Below, in pieces: positions 55,828 to 64,000 of a DNA stretch of 64,000 nucleotides (the stretch's first letter is position 1; each line of letters starts with the position of its first letter). The DNA is from Xanthomonas sacchari (GTDB lineage Bacteria; Pseudomonadota; Gammaproteobacteria; Xanthomonadales; Xanthomonadaceae), in NCBI RefSeq assembly GCF_040529065.1, contig NZ_CP132343.1, forward strand, positions 2,542,001 through 2,606,000, in the 5' to 3' direction. The notes below the pieces were generated by a model. The model searched no databases and had not been told where the DNA came from. It was given only the letters and a program-made list of their open reading frames with translations. The translations under genes were made by a program, and so were the position numbers.

Positions 55828-56472
55828 TCAGCGCGGCGTGGTCGTCGCTGCTGTTGGTGCGGTCAGCATGGTCTCGGCAGCGGCGATCTTCTGCGCCACC
55901 GCCTCGCGCAGCGGCGACGCGGCGGGCAGCAGGGTCGACAGGTGGCGCCAGTCGCCGGCCGCATCGGCGTAGCGCTGCTGCTGGAAGGCGGCGATGCCGC
56001 GCATCCACAGCGCCCGCTGGTTGTCGGGTTGCTGCGCCAGGACCCGGTCGAGCATGGCGCGGGCGGCGTGGCCGACGGCCAGATCCGCGTGTTGTGCCAT
56101 GTCGGTCTCCGCCCAACCGAGCAGTGCCTCGACGTTGTCCGGGTCCAGGCGCAGGGCCTGCGCGTAGGCGCGCTGCGCGTCCTGCGGTCGCCTCGCCTGC
56201 TGGGCGTCCCAGGCCTGCTGCAACACGTCCTGCAGCGCTCGGTCGTTCGGATCCACTGCGGACGGCGGCGGCTGCAGCGGCACACCGGCCAGGGCCGTCG
56301 GGGTGCCGACGTGCCAGTAGAGGCCGGCGCCGAGCAAGGGCAGGAGCAGCGCCAGCAGCAGCGCCACACCACGCTCCGCGCGTGCGCCGGTGTGGTGCAT
56401 GAGCAACGGGCGCAGCACCGCGAACAGGGCGATGCTCAGCATCGCGGCGGCGGCCAGGACAAAGCCGGGCAT
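55828..56472 (-). CDS. ccmI: Cytochrome c maturation TPR protein CcmI/CycH
   Basis: 214 residues. Two membrane helices at the start (MPGFVLAAAAMLSIALFAVL and VALLLALLLPLLGAGLYWHV) and a periplasmic TPR part (ALQDVLQQAWDAQQARRPQD, then YAQALRLDPDNVEALLGWAE). It binds the C-terminus of apocytochrome c and presents it to CcmFH. Start 56472 is set by the overlap with the ccmH stop. It is the last gene of the ccm run; convergent with the lectin unit. Confidence 0.9.
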   Translation of the reverse strand: MPGFVLAAAAMLSIALFAVLRPLLMHHTGARAERGVALLLALLLPLLGAGLYWHVGTPTALAGVPLQPPPSAVDPNDRALQDVLQQAWDAQQARRPQDAQRAYAQALRLDPDNVEALLGWAETDMAQHADLAVGHAARAMLDRVLAQQPDNQRALWMRGIAAFQQQRYADAAGDWRHLSTLLPAASPLREAVAQKIAAAETMLTAPTAATTTPR

Positions 56473-56948
56473 CACCAGGCGTCCTCTGCGTCCGGTTCCG
56501 CCGTCGCGGTGCCGATGGCGCGACGGCGCTGGCGCAGCGTCGCCACGATCACGCCGGCGCCGCCCAGCAGCAACAGTGCCGGCCCGAACCACAGCAGCCA
56601 GGTGCCCGGCGCCAGCGGCGGGTCGTACAGCACGAAGGCGGAGTAGCGATCGACCATGTACTGCTTGATCTGCGCATCGCTGCGCCCGGCCTGCAGTTGC
56701 GCGAACACTTGGTGGCGCAGGTCGCGCGCAAGGGTGGCGTCGGAATCGGCCAGGTTCTCGTTCTGGCAGACCAGGCAGCGCAATTGCGCGGTCAATTGCT
56801 GGAAGCGCTGCTCCTGCGCATGGTCCTTGAAGGGTAACGGGTCGACCGCCTGGGCGAAGGCCGGCACTGCGCCGCCTATCACCCAAAGCAGCACCAGCAA
56901 CCGCCACCACCGCATGCGCCGGGGCGTCCGTGCGACGAGGACGCTCAT
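56472..56948 (-). CDS. ccmH: Cytochrome c maturation thioreductase CcmH
   Basis: 158 residues, a single-domain CcmH with signal segment, the thiol motif LRCLVCQNEN (Cys58 and Cys61) and a C-terminal membrane helix (LLWFGPALLLLGGAGVIVAT). It reduces the CXXCH of apocytochrome c for heme attachment. The ATG at 56948 overlaps the ccmG stop by four bases; an internal ATG at 56915 would give a more compact signal (MRWWRLLVLLWVIGGAVPAF). CcmI follows immediately. Confidence 0.93.
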   Translation of the reverse strand: MSVLVARTPRRMRWWRLLVLLWVIGGAVPAFAQAVDPLPFKDHAQEQRFQQLTAQLRCLVCQNENLADSDATLARDLRHQVFAQLQAGRSDAQIKQYMVDRYSAFVLYDPPLAPGTWLLWFGPALLLLGGAGVIVATLRQRRRAIGTATAEPDAEDAW

Positions 56949-57487
56949 CGCCGCGCTCCGCCGAGCGCGGCAACCGCTGGGCGCACTTCGTCGGCCAGCA
57001 CCTGCGGCGTCAGCACGCCGACGTGCTTGTAGCGGACCACGCCCTCGGCATCGATCAGGAAGGTTTCCGGGGCGCCGTACACGCCCAGGTCGATGGCGCG
57101 CTGGCCGTCGGCGTCTACCAGCACCAGCGCATACGGATTGCCGCGCTGCGCCAGCCAGGCGGCGGTGTCCTGCGGATCGTCGCGATAGGCGTAGCCGACC
57201 AGGGTCACGCCCAGGTGCCGCGCCTGCGCCATCAGCAGCGGATGCTCCTCGCTGCAGGCCATGCACCAGCTGCCGAACACGTTGAGCAGATACGGATGGC
57301 CACGCAGCGCCTCGCTGCCGCTGCGCAGGTCCGGGCGATCCAGGCGCGGCAGCGCAAACGCCGGCACCGGTTTGCCCAGCAGCGGCGAGGGCACCTCGCG
57401 CGGATCGTGGCTGCGGCTCCACCACAGGCCGAATCCGAACAGCGCGGCCAGCAGCACGAACGCGGCCAGCGGCAGCAGCCGGCTCAT
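56945..57487 (-). CDS. ccmG: Thiol-disulfide oxidoreductase CcmG/DsbE
   Basis: 180 residues. One N-terminal membrane helix (LLPLAAFVLLAALFGFGLWW) anchors a periplasmic thioredoxin fold with active site GSWCMACSEEHP (Cys75, Cys78) and the cis-Pro region GVYGAPETFLIDAEG. The WCMAC spacer differs from the commoner WCPTC or WCVPC. It supplies electrons to CcmH. Four-base overlaps on both sides within the ccm operon. Confidence 0.94.
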   Translation of the reverse strand: MSRLLPLAAFVLLAALFGFGLWWSRSHDPREVPSPLLGKPVPAFALPRLDRPDLRSGSEALRGHPYLLNVFGSWCMACSEEHPLLMAQARHLGVTLVGYAYRDDPQDTAAWLAQRGNPYALVLVDADGQRAIDLGVYGAPETFLIDAEGVVRYKHVGVLTPQVLADEVRPAVAALGGARR

Positions 57488-59451
57488 GGCGCAGCTCCGG
57501 CGAGCGCGGCCGGCGCGGTAGCGCTTGTCGCAGCCGGCTGCGCACGCAGGCGGCGCGCGCCGGCGCTGACGAAACCGCCGAGCATCATCAGCAGGCCACC
57601 GGCCCAGATCCAGCGGATGAAGGGCTTGTCGTACAGGCGTAGGGTCCAGCCGTATTCGATGTGCTGGTCGTCGACCGGCTCGCCGAGCGCGACATACAGG
57701 TCGCGCAGCACGCCGGCGTCGATCGCCGCCTCGGTCTGGATCCGCTCGCTGCTGTACAGGCGCTTCTGCGGGTGCAGCACCGCCACGACGGCGCCTTCGC
57801 GCAGCAGGCTCACCGTGCCTTGTTCGGCTTTCCAGTTGGGGCCATCGATCAACTGCACGCCATCGAAGCGGAAGCTGTGCGCGCCGATCTGCGCGCTCTG
57901 GCCGGGATCCAGGCGCACGTCGCGTTCCACCGACAGGCTTTCCGACAGCAGCACGCCGGCCACGAACACCGCGACCCCGGCATGCGCGAGCAGCATGCCG
58001 GCCAGTTCGGCGGGGAAGCGGCGGCCACGCGGCGCGCGCCAGCGGGTCAGCGCATACAGGGCGGTGCCGACGCCGACCCAGGCCGCGGCGGCGACGCCGG
58101 CCACCGCACGCAGCGTGCCCGCGCTCAACAGCCATGCCAGCAGCGCGCAGCCGAGCGCGGCCAGCCCGGCGCGGGCGGCGACCGCGCGCAGTGCGCCGGG
58201 TTCGGTGCGGCCCCAGCGCAGGTAGGGGCCGAACGGCAACAGCAAGACCACCGGCAACATCAGCAACGGGAACAGCAGGCCGAAGTAGGGCGGCCCGACC
58301 GAAATCTTGCCCAGCCGCAGCGCATCGCCGAGCAGCGGGAACAGCGTGCCCAGCAGCACCATCGCCGCGGCCACGCTGAGCATCAGGTTGCCGACCAGGA
58401 TCGCGGTCTCCCGCGACAGCGCGGCGAACGGCTTGCCCGCGGCCAGGCGTGGCGCGCGCAGTGCGTACAGCAGCAACGAGCCGCCGACCACCAGCACCAG
58501 GAAGCCGAGAATGTACAGGCCGCGACGCGGGTCGGCGGCGAAGGCATGCACCGAGGTCAGCACCCCCGAGCGCACCAGGAAGGTGCCCAGCAACGACAGC
58601 GAGAACGCCAGGATCGACAGCAGCAGGGTCCATGCGCCGAGCGCGCCGCGCTTCTCGGTGACCGCCTGGGTGTGGATCAGCGCCGCGCCCACCAGCCACG
58701 GCATGAAGCTGGCGTTCTCCACCGGGTCCCAGAACCACCAGCCGCCCCAGCCCAGCTCGGCATAGGCCCACCAGCTGCCGGCGACGATGCCGGCGCTGAG
58801 GAAGCCCCAGGCGACGTTGGTCCACGGCCGCGCCCAGCGTACCCAGGCCTGCTGCTGCTCGCCGCCGAGCAGGGCGGCGATGGCGAAGGCGAAGGCCACC
58901 GAGAAACCGACGTAGCCGGTGTACAGCACCGGCGGGTGCAGCACCATGCCCGGGTCCTGCAGCACCGGGTTGAGTTCGCTGCCGTCGCGCGGCATCGGCG
59001 ACAGCCGTACGAACGGGTTGGAGGTGAACAGGACGAAGGCCAGGAAGCCGCTGGAGATCAGCCCGAGCACGCCGAGCACGCGCGCGGCGAACGCTTCCGG
59101 CAGGTGCCGGCCGCTGCGCGCCAGCGCCACCGTCCACAGGTTGAGGATGGCGATCCACAGCAGCAGCGAGCCTTCATGCGCGCCCCACACCGCGGCCAGC
59201 CGGTAGTACCAGGGCTGCGCAAGGTTGGCGTTGGCGGCGACGTAGCGCACCGAGAAATCCAGCTGCAGCAACACGTAGCCGAGCAGGCCGAAAGCCAGCC
59301 AGGCGAAGCCGGCCTGGGCGTAGGCGGCCGGCCGCGCCACCGCCATCCAGGCGCGCTGGCCGCGCCAGGCGCCGAGCAGCGGCAGTACGCCCTGCACCAG
59401 CGCCAGCAGCAAGGCCAGGATCAGCGCGCACTGGCCGAGTTCGGCGCTCAT
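57484..59451 (-). CDS. ccmF: Heme lyase subunit CcmF
   Basis: CcmF (655 aa), the large membrane protein that joins heme to apocytochrome c. About 14-15 helices. The WWD domain reads ELGWGGWWFWDPVENASFMP. Conserved His-bearing parts include WGAHEGSLLLWIAILNLWTV and LHPPVLYTGYVGFS. The periplasmic C-terminal loop (LDPGQSAQIGAHSFRFDGVQ) is present. ATG 59451 begins the standard MSAELGQCALILALLLALVQ. 37 bases separate it from ccmE. Confidence 0.96.
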   Translation of the reverse strand: MSAELGQCALILALLLALVQGVLPLLGAWRGQRAWMAVARPAAYAQAGFAWLAFGLLGYVLLQLDFSVRYVAANANLAQPWYYRLAAVWGAHEGSLLLWIAILNLWTVALARSGRHLPEAFAARVLGVLGLISSGFLAFVLFTSNPFVRLSPMPRDGSELNPVLQDPGMVLHPPVLYTGYVGFSVAFAFAIAALLGGEQQQAWVRWARPWTNVAWGFLSAGIVAGSWWAYAELGWGGWWFWDPVENASFMPWLVGAALIHTQAVTEKRGALGAWTLLLSILAFSLSLLGTFLVRSGVLTSVHAFAADPRRGLYILGFLVLVVGGSLLLYALRAPRLAAGKPFAALSRETAILVGNLMLSVAAAMVLLGTLFPLLGDALRLGKISVGPPYFGLLFPLLMLPVVLLLPFGPYLRWGRTEPGALRAVAARAGLAALGCALLAWLLSAGTLRAVAGVAAAAWVGVGTALYALTRWRAPRGRRFPAELAGMLLAHAGVAVFVAGVLLSESLSVERDVRLDPGQSAQIGAHSFRFDGVQLIDGPNWKAEQGTVSLLREGAVVAVLHPQKRLYSSERIQTEAAIDAGVLRDLYVALGEPVDDQHIEYGWTLRLYDKPFIRWIWAGGLLMMLGGFVSAGARRLRAQPAATSATAPAALAGAAP

Positions 59452-59488
59452 GGCGCGGCGCTCCCGATGCGGCGGGACGTAACCGGAC

Positions 59489-59971
59489 TCATGGCCGCGC
59501 CGTGATCGCAGCCGCCGCCGCGGCGGTGCGAGCGGTCTTGGCGCGATCGGCATGCGCCTGCGCCATCGCGTCCTTCAGTTCCTGCGGCATGTAGGTCTCG
59601 TCGTGCTTGGCCAGCACCTCGGTGGCGACGAAGCGCGCACCCTGCATTGAGCCGGTGGCGATCACCGCCTGGTTGTCGCGGAACAAGTCGGGCAGGATGC
59701 CGGTGTAGGCCACGGCGGTGGCACCGGCCTTGTCGATCACGGTGAACTGCACCTGCAGCGAATCGGCGCTGCGTGCGATCGAGCCGGCCTTGACCATGCC
59801 GCCGAGCCGGAACACCCGGTAGTCCCGGGCCGCGCCGGCCTGCACCTGGCTGGGGGTGAACAGGTAGCTGATGTTGTGCTGCAGGGCCAGCACGAACAGG
59901 CCGGTGGCCAGCGCTGCGGCGCCGAGCAACAGCAGCACCAGCAGCAGGCGGCGCTTACGGGTGGGATGCAT
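59489..59971 (-). CDS. ccmE: Heme chaperone CcmE
   Basis: CcmE (160 aa) carries heme covalently in the periplasm. One membrane helix ([20 protein letters not shown]) and an OB-fold domain with [27 protein letters not shown] and [20 protein letters not shown]. The heme-binding His is His123 in AKHDETYMP; most relatives read HDENYMP, so Thr replaces the usual Asn. The tail after residue 130 is Ala-rich. It overlaps ccmD by 17 bases. Start 59971 (MHPTRKRR) is the family start. Confidence 0.94.
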   Translation of the reverse strand: MHPTRKRRLLLVLLLLGAAALATGLFVLALQHNISYLFTPSQVQAGAARDYRVFRLGGMVKAGSIARSADSLQVQFTVIDKAGATAVAYTGILPDLFRDNQAVIATGSMQGARFVATEVLAKHDETYMPQELKDAMAQAHADRAKTARTAAAAAAITARP

Positions 59972-60167
59972 CGCGAACTCCAACAGCGGCGGCGTTGTCG
60001 CGGACGCGCCGGGCCCGTTCGCGCGTCACTTGCGCACGGATGTCGGCGAGCAGGCGACGCTGGCGGCGGCGCGGCAGCACGCTGTCCAGGAGCAGCACCA
60101 CCAGGGCCAGCGCGTACGCGCTCCACACGTAGACGGCGTAGCCGCCCATCGCCCAGAACCCGCTCAT
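59955..60167 (-). CDS. ccmD: Heme exporter subunit CcmD
   Basis: CcmD (70 aa), one membrane helix ([20 protein letters not shown]) with a basic cytoplasmic tail ([20 protein letters not shown]), needed to release CcmE from the CcmC complex. The stop lies inside ccmE (17-base overlap) and the ATG overlaps the ccmC stop by four bases. Slightly long for the family because of the C-terminal tail. Confidence 0.9.
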   Translation of the reverse strand: MSGFWAMGGYAVYVWSAYALALVVLLLDSVLPRRRQRRLLADIRAQVTRERARRVRDNAAAVGVRDASHP

Positions 60168-60970
60168 GCCGCGTGTTCCGCTGGCAGCGGCATGGTGTCC
60201 GCTGGCGACGCCGGCACCGGCGAGGACTGCATGGCGATCGCCCGCACCCAGGCCTTGCCGCGCTCCAGCGCCAACAGGTCGGTGCGCAGGCGCCCGCACA
60301 GGCTGGCGACGTAATAGCACTTGCTGGCGACCACGCCGGTCAGCAGCGGCCACAGCATCGACAGCGGCATCGTCGACGGGCCGAGCACGCGCACCGTGGA
60401 GCCCTGGTGCAGGGTGTTCCACCACACCACCGAGTAATGCACGATCGGCAGGTTGATCAGCCCGACCAGCGCCAGCAGCGCGGCGGCGCGCGCGCCCTGG
60501 CGCGGATCGTCGATGGCGCGGTGCAGGCCGATCACGCCCAGGTACAGGAACAGCAGCACCAGTTCCGAGGTCAGCCGCGCATCCCAGGTCCACCACGTGC
60601 CCCACATCGGCCGGCCCCACAGCGAGCCGGTGCACAGGGTGACGAAGGTGAAGGCCGCGCCGATCGGCGCCGAGGCCATGCAGACGATTTCCGCCAGTTT
60701 GATCCGCCACACCAGCGCGACCAGGCCGGCCATGCCCATCGCCGCGTAGACGAATAGGCTCATCCACGCGCAGGGCACGTGCACGAAGATGATGCGGTAG
60801 GCATCGTGCTGCTGGTAATCCGGTGGCGCCAGCACCAGCCCGCCGTAGGCGGCCACGGCGCCGAGCAGCATGGCCGCGGCCAGGCTCCACGGACGCACCG
60901 CGCCGGCCACGCGATAGGCCGTCGGCGGCGCGCCGAGCCGGTGCAACCAGAGCGGGATCCAGGAACGCAT
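60164..60970 (-). CDS. ccmC: Heme exporter membrane protein CcmC
   Basis: CcmC (268 aa), the six-helix membrane protein that loads heme on CcmE. The WWD motif is TGSLWGRPMWGTWWTWDARL. Flanking His residues appear in YRIIFVHVPCAWMSLFVYAA and PIVHYSVVWWNTLHQGST. ATG 60970 (MRSWIPLWLHRLG) is used. Ten bases upstream ends a subtilase gene; the usual ccmB and ccmA are absent from that position. Confidence 0.95.
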   Translation of the reverse strand: MRSWIPLWLHRLGAPPTAYRVAGAVRPWSLAAAMLLGAVAAYGGLVLAPPDYQQHDAYRIIFVHVPCAWMSLFVYAAMGMAGLVALVWRIKLAEIVCMASAPIGAAFTFVTLCTGSLWGRPMWGTWWTWDARLTSELVLLFLYLGVIGLHRAIDDPRQGARAAALLALVGLINLPIVHYSVVWWNTLHQGSTVRVLGPSTMPLSMLWPLLTGVVASKCYYVASLCGRLRTDLLALERGKAWVRAIAMQSSPVPASPADTMPLPAEHAA

Positions 60971-60980
60971 GGCGATGACC

Positions 60981-62303
60981 TCAGCGGGCGAGGGGCGCGC
61001 TGCGCGGCAACGCCTGCACCGCGGCGGCGGCGTCCACCTGCAGCAGCCCGTCGCGTGTGCGGCTGGTGCGCAGCAGCAGGTCGTGCACGCTGCGCGCATC
61101 CAGTTGCGGCGCCAGCGCCAGCAACAGCGCGACCACGCCGCTGACGTGGGCGGTGGCCATCGACGATCCGGAAGTGAAGTCGTAACCGCCGTTGGGCTGG
61201 GTGGTGAGGATGTCCTCGCCCGGCGCGCTGAGCACGCCCGCCGGCGCCGGTGTGGCGGTGCTGCTGCGCACCACGATCACCCCGGGAATGCCGTCGGGAA
61301 ATCCGTCCAGGCGGCCGTTGGGCGGCATCGCTGCGACCACGATGCGGCCCTCGCGCAGCAACTGTTCCAGCAGCTTGCGCAGCAGCGGGTCGGCCGGACC
61401 GCCGAGGCTGAGGTTGATGATGCGGGTGCGGGTGTCGCCGATCGCCGCCAGCGCCTTGGCCAGGGTGAAGGAGTTGCAGCCGGCGCCGGCGCCGGGGCGC
61501 TGCGGATACCAGCAGGCCTTGTACACGTCGAGCATCGCCTTCGGCGCGATGCCGACGATGCCCAGGTGGTTGTTGCTGCCGGCGGCGATGATGCCGGCGA
61601 CCTCGGTGCCGTGGTGGTCGCGGTTGAACGCGCCCGGGTCGGCGGCGACCAGGTCGCGGGTGTTGCGCAGGCGCCCGCGCAGGTCCGGGTGCGCGGTGTC
61701 CACGCCGGTGTCGACGATCGCCACGTCCACGCCCTGGCCCTGGCTCAGCGCCTGCGCGGTGGCCGCGTTGGTGGCGGCGAAGCCGCGCTGCATGTCCACG
61801 TAGGGATCGTTGTAGCGCAGCGGCTGCGTCGGCGTCGCTGCGGCCTGGCTGTCCGCGGAGTACGTGCCGAAGTCCTGCAGCGGCTGCGACAGCGCCACGC
61901 GGTCGTCCTTGGCCAGTTGCGCCAGCAGCGCGGCGCGGTCGCTGCCCGGTGCCGGCTCCAGCACCACGCAGTACAGCCCCAGCGCCTTGATTGGCCAGCC
62001 GGCGACCTCGCGCAGGCCGTAGCGCTTGTTCAGCGCGTCCAGGGTGGCCACCGCCTGGGTGCCGGCGCCGTAGTAGCGGGCCGAGGCGTAGCCGAGCAGG
62101 TTGGAGCCGGCGTGGCGGCTCGGCGCGGCCATCGGGTTGGCCACGGCGAGGACGATCTGGCGCTGGCTGTCCAGCGCCGGCGACGGATCCAGGCTCGGCG
62201 CCTTGGCCGCTGGCGCAGGATCGGCGATCGCCGCCGGCGCGGCATGGGCGCAGGCGCCCAGGCCCAGGCAGGCGACGAGCAGGCAGGCAAGACGCAGCTT
62301 CAT
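60981..62303 (-). CDS. Lipoprotein subtilase (peptidase S8)
   Basis: 440 residues. Signal peptide with lipobox LGAC (Cys18, then Ala), so a predicted outer-membrane lipoprotein. After about 150 unassigned residues comes the S8 catalytic domain: Asp198 (VDVAIVDTGVDTAHPDLRG), His231 (HHGTEVAGIIAAG) and Ser381 (TSGSSMATAHVSG; GSSMA in place of GTSMA). The oxyanion Asn region reads VVAAMPPNG (Asn329) instead of VAAAGN, an atypical loop. The four-base overlap with the anti-sigma gene upstream makes a sigma/anti-sigma/protease operon. Ten bases downstream begins ccmC. Confidence 0.9.
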   Translation of the reverse strand: MKLRLACLLVACLGLGACAHAAPAAIADPAPAAKAPSLDPSPALDSQRQIVLAVANPMAAPSRHAGSNLLGYASARYYGAGTQAVATLDALNKRYGLREVAGWPIKALGLYCVVLEPAPGSDRAALLAQLAKDDRVALSQPLQDFGTYSADSQAAATPTQPLRYNDPYVDMQRGFAATNAATAQALSQGQGVDVAIVDTGVDTAHPDLRGRLRNTRDLVAADPGAFNRDHHGTEVAGIIAAGSNNHLGIVGIAPKAMLDVYKACWYPQRPGAGAGCNSFTLAKALAAIGDTRTRIINLSLGGPADPLLRKLLEQLLREGRIVVAAMPPNGRLDGFPDGIPGVIVVRSSTATPAPAGVLSAPGEDILTTQPNGGYDFTSGSSMATAHVSGVVALLLALAPQLDARSVHDLLLRTSRTRDGLLQVDAAAAVQALPRSAPLAR

Positions 62304-62941
62304 GGCGCGGCGATCGGCTCCGCCAGGCGGATGCCGGCGGTGGCGCGCAACTGCTGCACGCTGCGCTGCGGCTGCGCCGGCGACCCGGCCTGGGTCGGCA
62401 CCACAGTGTAGGCGCCGGCGGCATTGGGGCCGCCGATCACCCGCAGTTGCAGCTTGCGCAGCAGCGCGTCCCAGTCGGCCAGGGTCATGCGCGCGTCCGG
62501 GACCACCCGGATCGCATCGGCCGCCAGCGGCTGCGCGGCATCGCTGAGCGTGCGGTAGGCGGTGCTGCGCTCGTGTTCGGCGGACAGGCGCAGGCCCAGC
62601 ACGCCCAGGCCCACTGCCTGCAGCAGGGCGGCGGCAACCAGCGCCCGCGTGGTCCAACTGGCGCGGCTGCGCTGCGGCCGCGGCTGTGGGACCGGCGCGT
62701 CCAGGCGCTGCAGCAGGCGCTGCAGGCCGGCCTCGGCGTCCACCGGCACGTCGCTGGGCAGGGTCATGGCCATGCGCAGGCGGCTCTGCTGGGCGAACTC
62801 GGCGCTGCAGTGCCGGCACTTGGCCAGGTGCGCCACCAGCCACGCGTTCTCTTGTTCCGTGGCGCTGTCCTGCAGCACCCACGGCATCAGTTCCCAGGCA
62901 TGCGCGCACTCGTTGCCCGGCTCGTTGAAGCCCGTTTTCAT
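62300..62941 (-). CDS. Zinc-finger anti-sigma factor
   Basis: 213 residues. The N-terminal ZAS motif HLAKCRHC (His38, Cys42, Cys45) defines the zinc anti-sigma class. One membrane helix follows at about 92-112 (ALVAAALLQAVGLGVLGLRL). The rest is periplasmic, with WDALLRKLQLRVIGGPNAAG near residue 160. It overlaps the sigma stop by one base and the protease start by four. By family it holds the partner sigma until a signal releases it. Confidence 0.88.
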   Translation of the reverse strand: MKTGFNEPGNECAHAWELMPWVLQDSATEQENAWLVAHLAKCRHCSAEFAQQSRLRMAMTLPSDVPVDAEAGLQRLLQRLDAPVPQPRPQRSRASWTTRALVAAALLQAVGLGVLGLRLSAEHERSTAYRTLSDAAQPLAADAIRVVPDARMTLADWDALLRKLQLRVIGGPNAAGAYTVVPTQAGSPAQPQRSVQQLRATAGIRLAEPIAAP

Positions 62942-63522
62942 CACGCGCTCTCCGTCAGCGTGGACGCATCGCCGGCCAATCCCGGCAACACGTTGCGAAG
63001 CTTGACCCGGGCATGGAACAGCCGGGCCTTGATGGTGCCCACCGGGCACTGCATGATCGTGGCGACCTCTTCCAGCTTGTGGCCGAGGCCGTAGACCAGT
63101 TCCACCACCAGGCGCTGGTCAGCCGACAGGCGGTCGAGACCCTTGCCCAGCCAGTCGCGCAGCTCGCGGTCCTCGTCCGGGTCGGCCGCCGCGGCGTGGT
63201 CCTCGGCCATCGCGCCGTCGTCGATGGCGTCGTCGCTGTGGTGGCGGATCGCCTTGAGCCCGCAGCGGTAGGCGATGCCCATGATCCAGGTCGAGACCTG
63301 CGAGTCGCCGCGGAAGTCGCCGGCCTTCTGCCAGACGATCCAGAAGCAGTCGTTGATCGCTTCCTCGATGATGTCCGGGCGCCGGGTCAGCCGCGACAGG
63401 AACCGGCACAGGCGGCCGTGGTAGGCGCGGTACAGGCGGGCGAGCGCCTCGCGGTCGCTGGCCGCCATGCGCCGGAGCAGCATGCGGTCGGTGGCATCGC
63501 CGAGCAGGTCGGTGTCGTTCAT
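62941..63522 (-). CDS. ECF-family RNA polymerase sigma factor
   Basis: 193 residues. Region 2 is at about 25-95 (LARLYRAYHGRLCRFLSRLT, INDCFWIVWQKAGDFRGDS, STWIMGIAYR). Region 4 is at about 125-180 (LSADQRLVVELVYGLGHKLE, EVATIMQCPVGTIKARLFHA). A negatively charged insert (DDAIDDGAMAEDHAAAADPD) lies between them. ATG 63522 is used; the frame to 63567 adds an unconserved Pro-rich start. It heads the sigma/anti-sigma/subtilase operon. I could not place the ECF group. Confidence 0.93.
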   Translation of the reverse strand: MNDTDLLGDATDRMLLRRMAASDREALARLYRAYHGRLCRFLSRLTRRPDIIEEAINDCFWIVWQKAGDFRGDSQVSTWIMGIAYRCGLKAIRHHSDDAIDDGAMAEDHAAAADPDEDRELRDWLGKGLDRLSADQRLVVELVYGLGHKLEEVATIMQCPVGTIKARLFHARVKLRNVLPGLAGDASTLTESA

Positions 63523-63585
63523 GGGAGCAGGTGTGGCAACGGGCACCGGTATGTGCCGGGGCGGCACGGAAAGGTTGCGCTCGCC

Positions 63586-64000
63586 TCAGAAGCTGCGGGA
63601 GACGCTGGCCACCCAGGGCCACAGGCCGCGGTCGGCATAGCCGGTGCGGGCGTTGCTGAACACACGGTCCACCTCCAGGCTCCAGCGCCCGGCGTTCCAG
63701 ATCAGCCCGGCGTGGCCGTAGCGATAGTGCGCCGTGTACTCCAGTCCGTACAGCGCCGGGGGCGCCTGGCTGACGCCGGCGCCCACCGACAGCGACAGCG
63801 GGCCGGTCAGCGGCTGGTGCGCGGTCAGGTCCAGCGCCCCGTACCAGCGCTGCCGCAGGCCGCTGTCGGGCATGCGGAAGGCGGCCAGCGACAGGCTCAG
63901 GCGGTCGCGGTAGCTCCAGCCGAGGCTGACTTCGTCGCGGTTGAACAGGCGGTTGGCACGCCCGCCGGGGTAGCGGTACAGCAGCGCTTCGGCCTGCAGT
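63586..64000 (-). CDS. Partial outer-membrane barrel protein, TorF/Gcw_chp-like
   Basis: The C-terminal 137 residues of a protein cut by the right edge (the frame is open to 64000). It shows alternating hydrophobic and polar beta strands: LSLSLAAFRMPDSGLRQRWY, LYGLEYTAHYRYGHAGLIWN, SLEVDRVFSNARTGYADRGL, and ends VASVSRSF with the C-terminal Phe used by the BAM machinery. This pattern fits the TorF/Gcw_chp putative porin family. It ends 63 bases before the sigma gene on the same strand. Confidence 0.7.
   Translation of the reverse strand, partial: LQAEALLYRYPGGRANRLFNRDEVSLGWSYRDRLSLSLAAFRMPDSGLRQRWYGALDLTAHQPLTGPLSLSVGAGVSQAPPALYGLEYTAHYRYGHAGLIWNAGRWSLEVDRVFSNARTGYADRGLWPWVASVSRSF

Overview
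The window is GC-rich, densely coded bacterial chromosome. Gene content and order fit a gamma-proteobacterium of the Xanthomonadaceae, most likely Xanthomonas. The pointers are: flgMN/flgA/cheV/flgB-L followed by fliC, fliD and fliS; a response regulator with the RavR-type GGDEF-EAL-REC order beside the flagellar genes; the hflD-mnmA-nudJ and clpS-clpA-infA-aat blocks; a perfect Clp/CRP-type operator; and repeated REP-like hairpins and GGGATTCGGGATT-type intergenic repeats. Species is inferred from memory of synteny and was not searched. No phage, IS element, CRISPR array, tRNA or rRNA gene was seen.

Layout. (1) 1-20190 is a late and middle flagellar cluster. On the minus strand it reads flgB-C-D-E-F-G-H-I-J-K-L, then three tandem flagellin genes, fliD and a truncated fliS. 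cheV is also on the minus strand. flgA-flgM-flgN diverge on the plus strand. sigma-54 sites (GG-N10-GC) precede flgB, flgG and flgA. sigma-28 sites (TAAAGTTT-N11-GCCGATAA type) precede the flagellins, flgM, fliD and a chemoreceptor gene at 34352. This is a readable two-tier flagellar hierarchy with FlgM as the checkpoint.

(2) 20275-28416 is a signalling block: a soluble histidine kinase, a RavR-like GGDEF-EAL-REC regulator with degenerate active sites, a membrane PAS kinase of the NarX/DegS type, and a large PAS-GGDEF-EAL protein whose motifs look intact. (3) 28417-32035 is a NitT/TauT-type ABC importer (fused permease plus ATPase) with a 525-base structured leader and no binding protein. A REP-like repeat cluster follows.

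(4) 32732-52004 is mostly housekeeping: a chemoreceptor, hflD-mnmA-nudJ, clpS-clpA, infA, aat, trxB, ftsK, a DUF3857/transglutaminase protein, lolA, the metal exporter dmeF, rarA, and crcB behind a fluoride riboswitch. (5) 52036-54409 is a Fur-box-preceded operon (DUF3649, PepSY membrane protein, DUF3325) likely involved in iron-siderophore handling. (6) 54688-55752 is a secreted cyanovirin-N-like lectin candidate with a consensus Clp operator and its own terminator. (7) 55828-63522 is a cytochrome c maturation run (ccmC-D-E-F-G-H-I) directly downstream of an ECF sigma / zinc anti-sigma / lipoprotein subtilase cassette. ccmA and ccmB are not present. A partial outer-membrane barrel gene ends the window.
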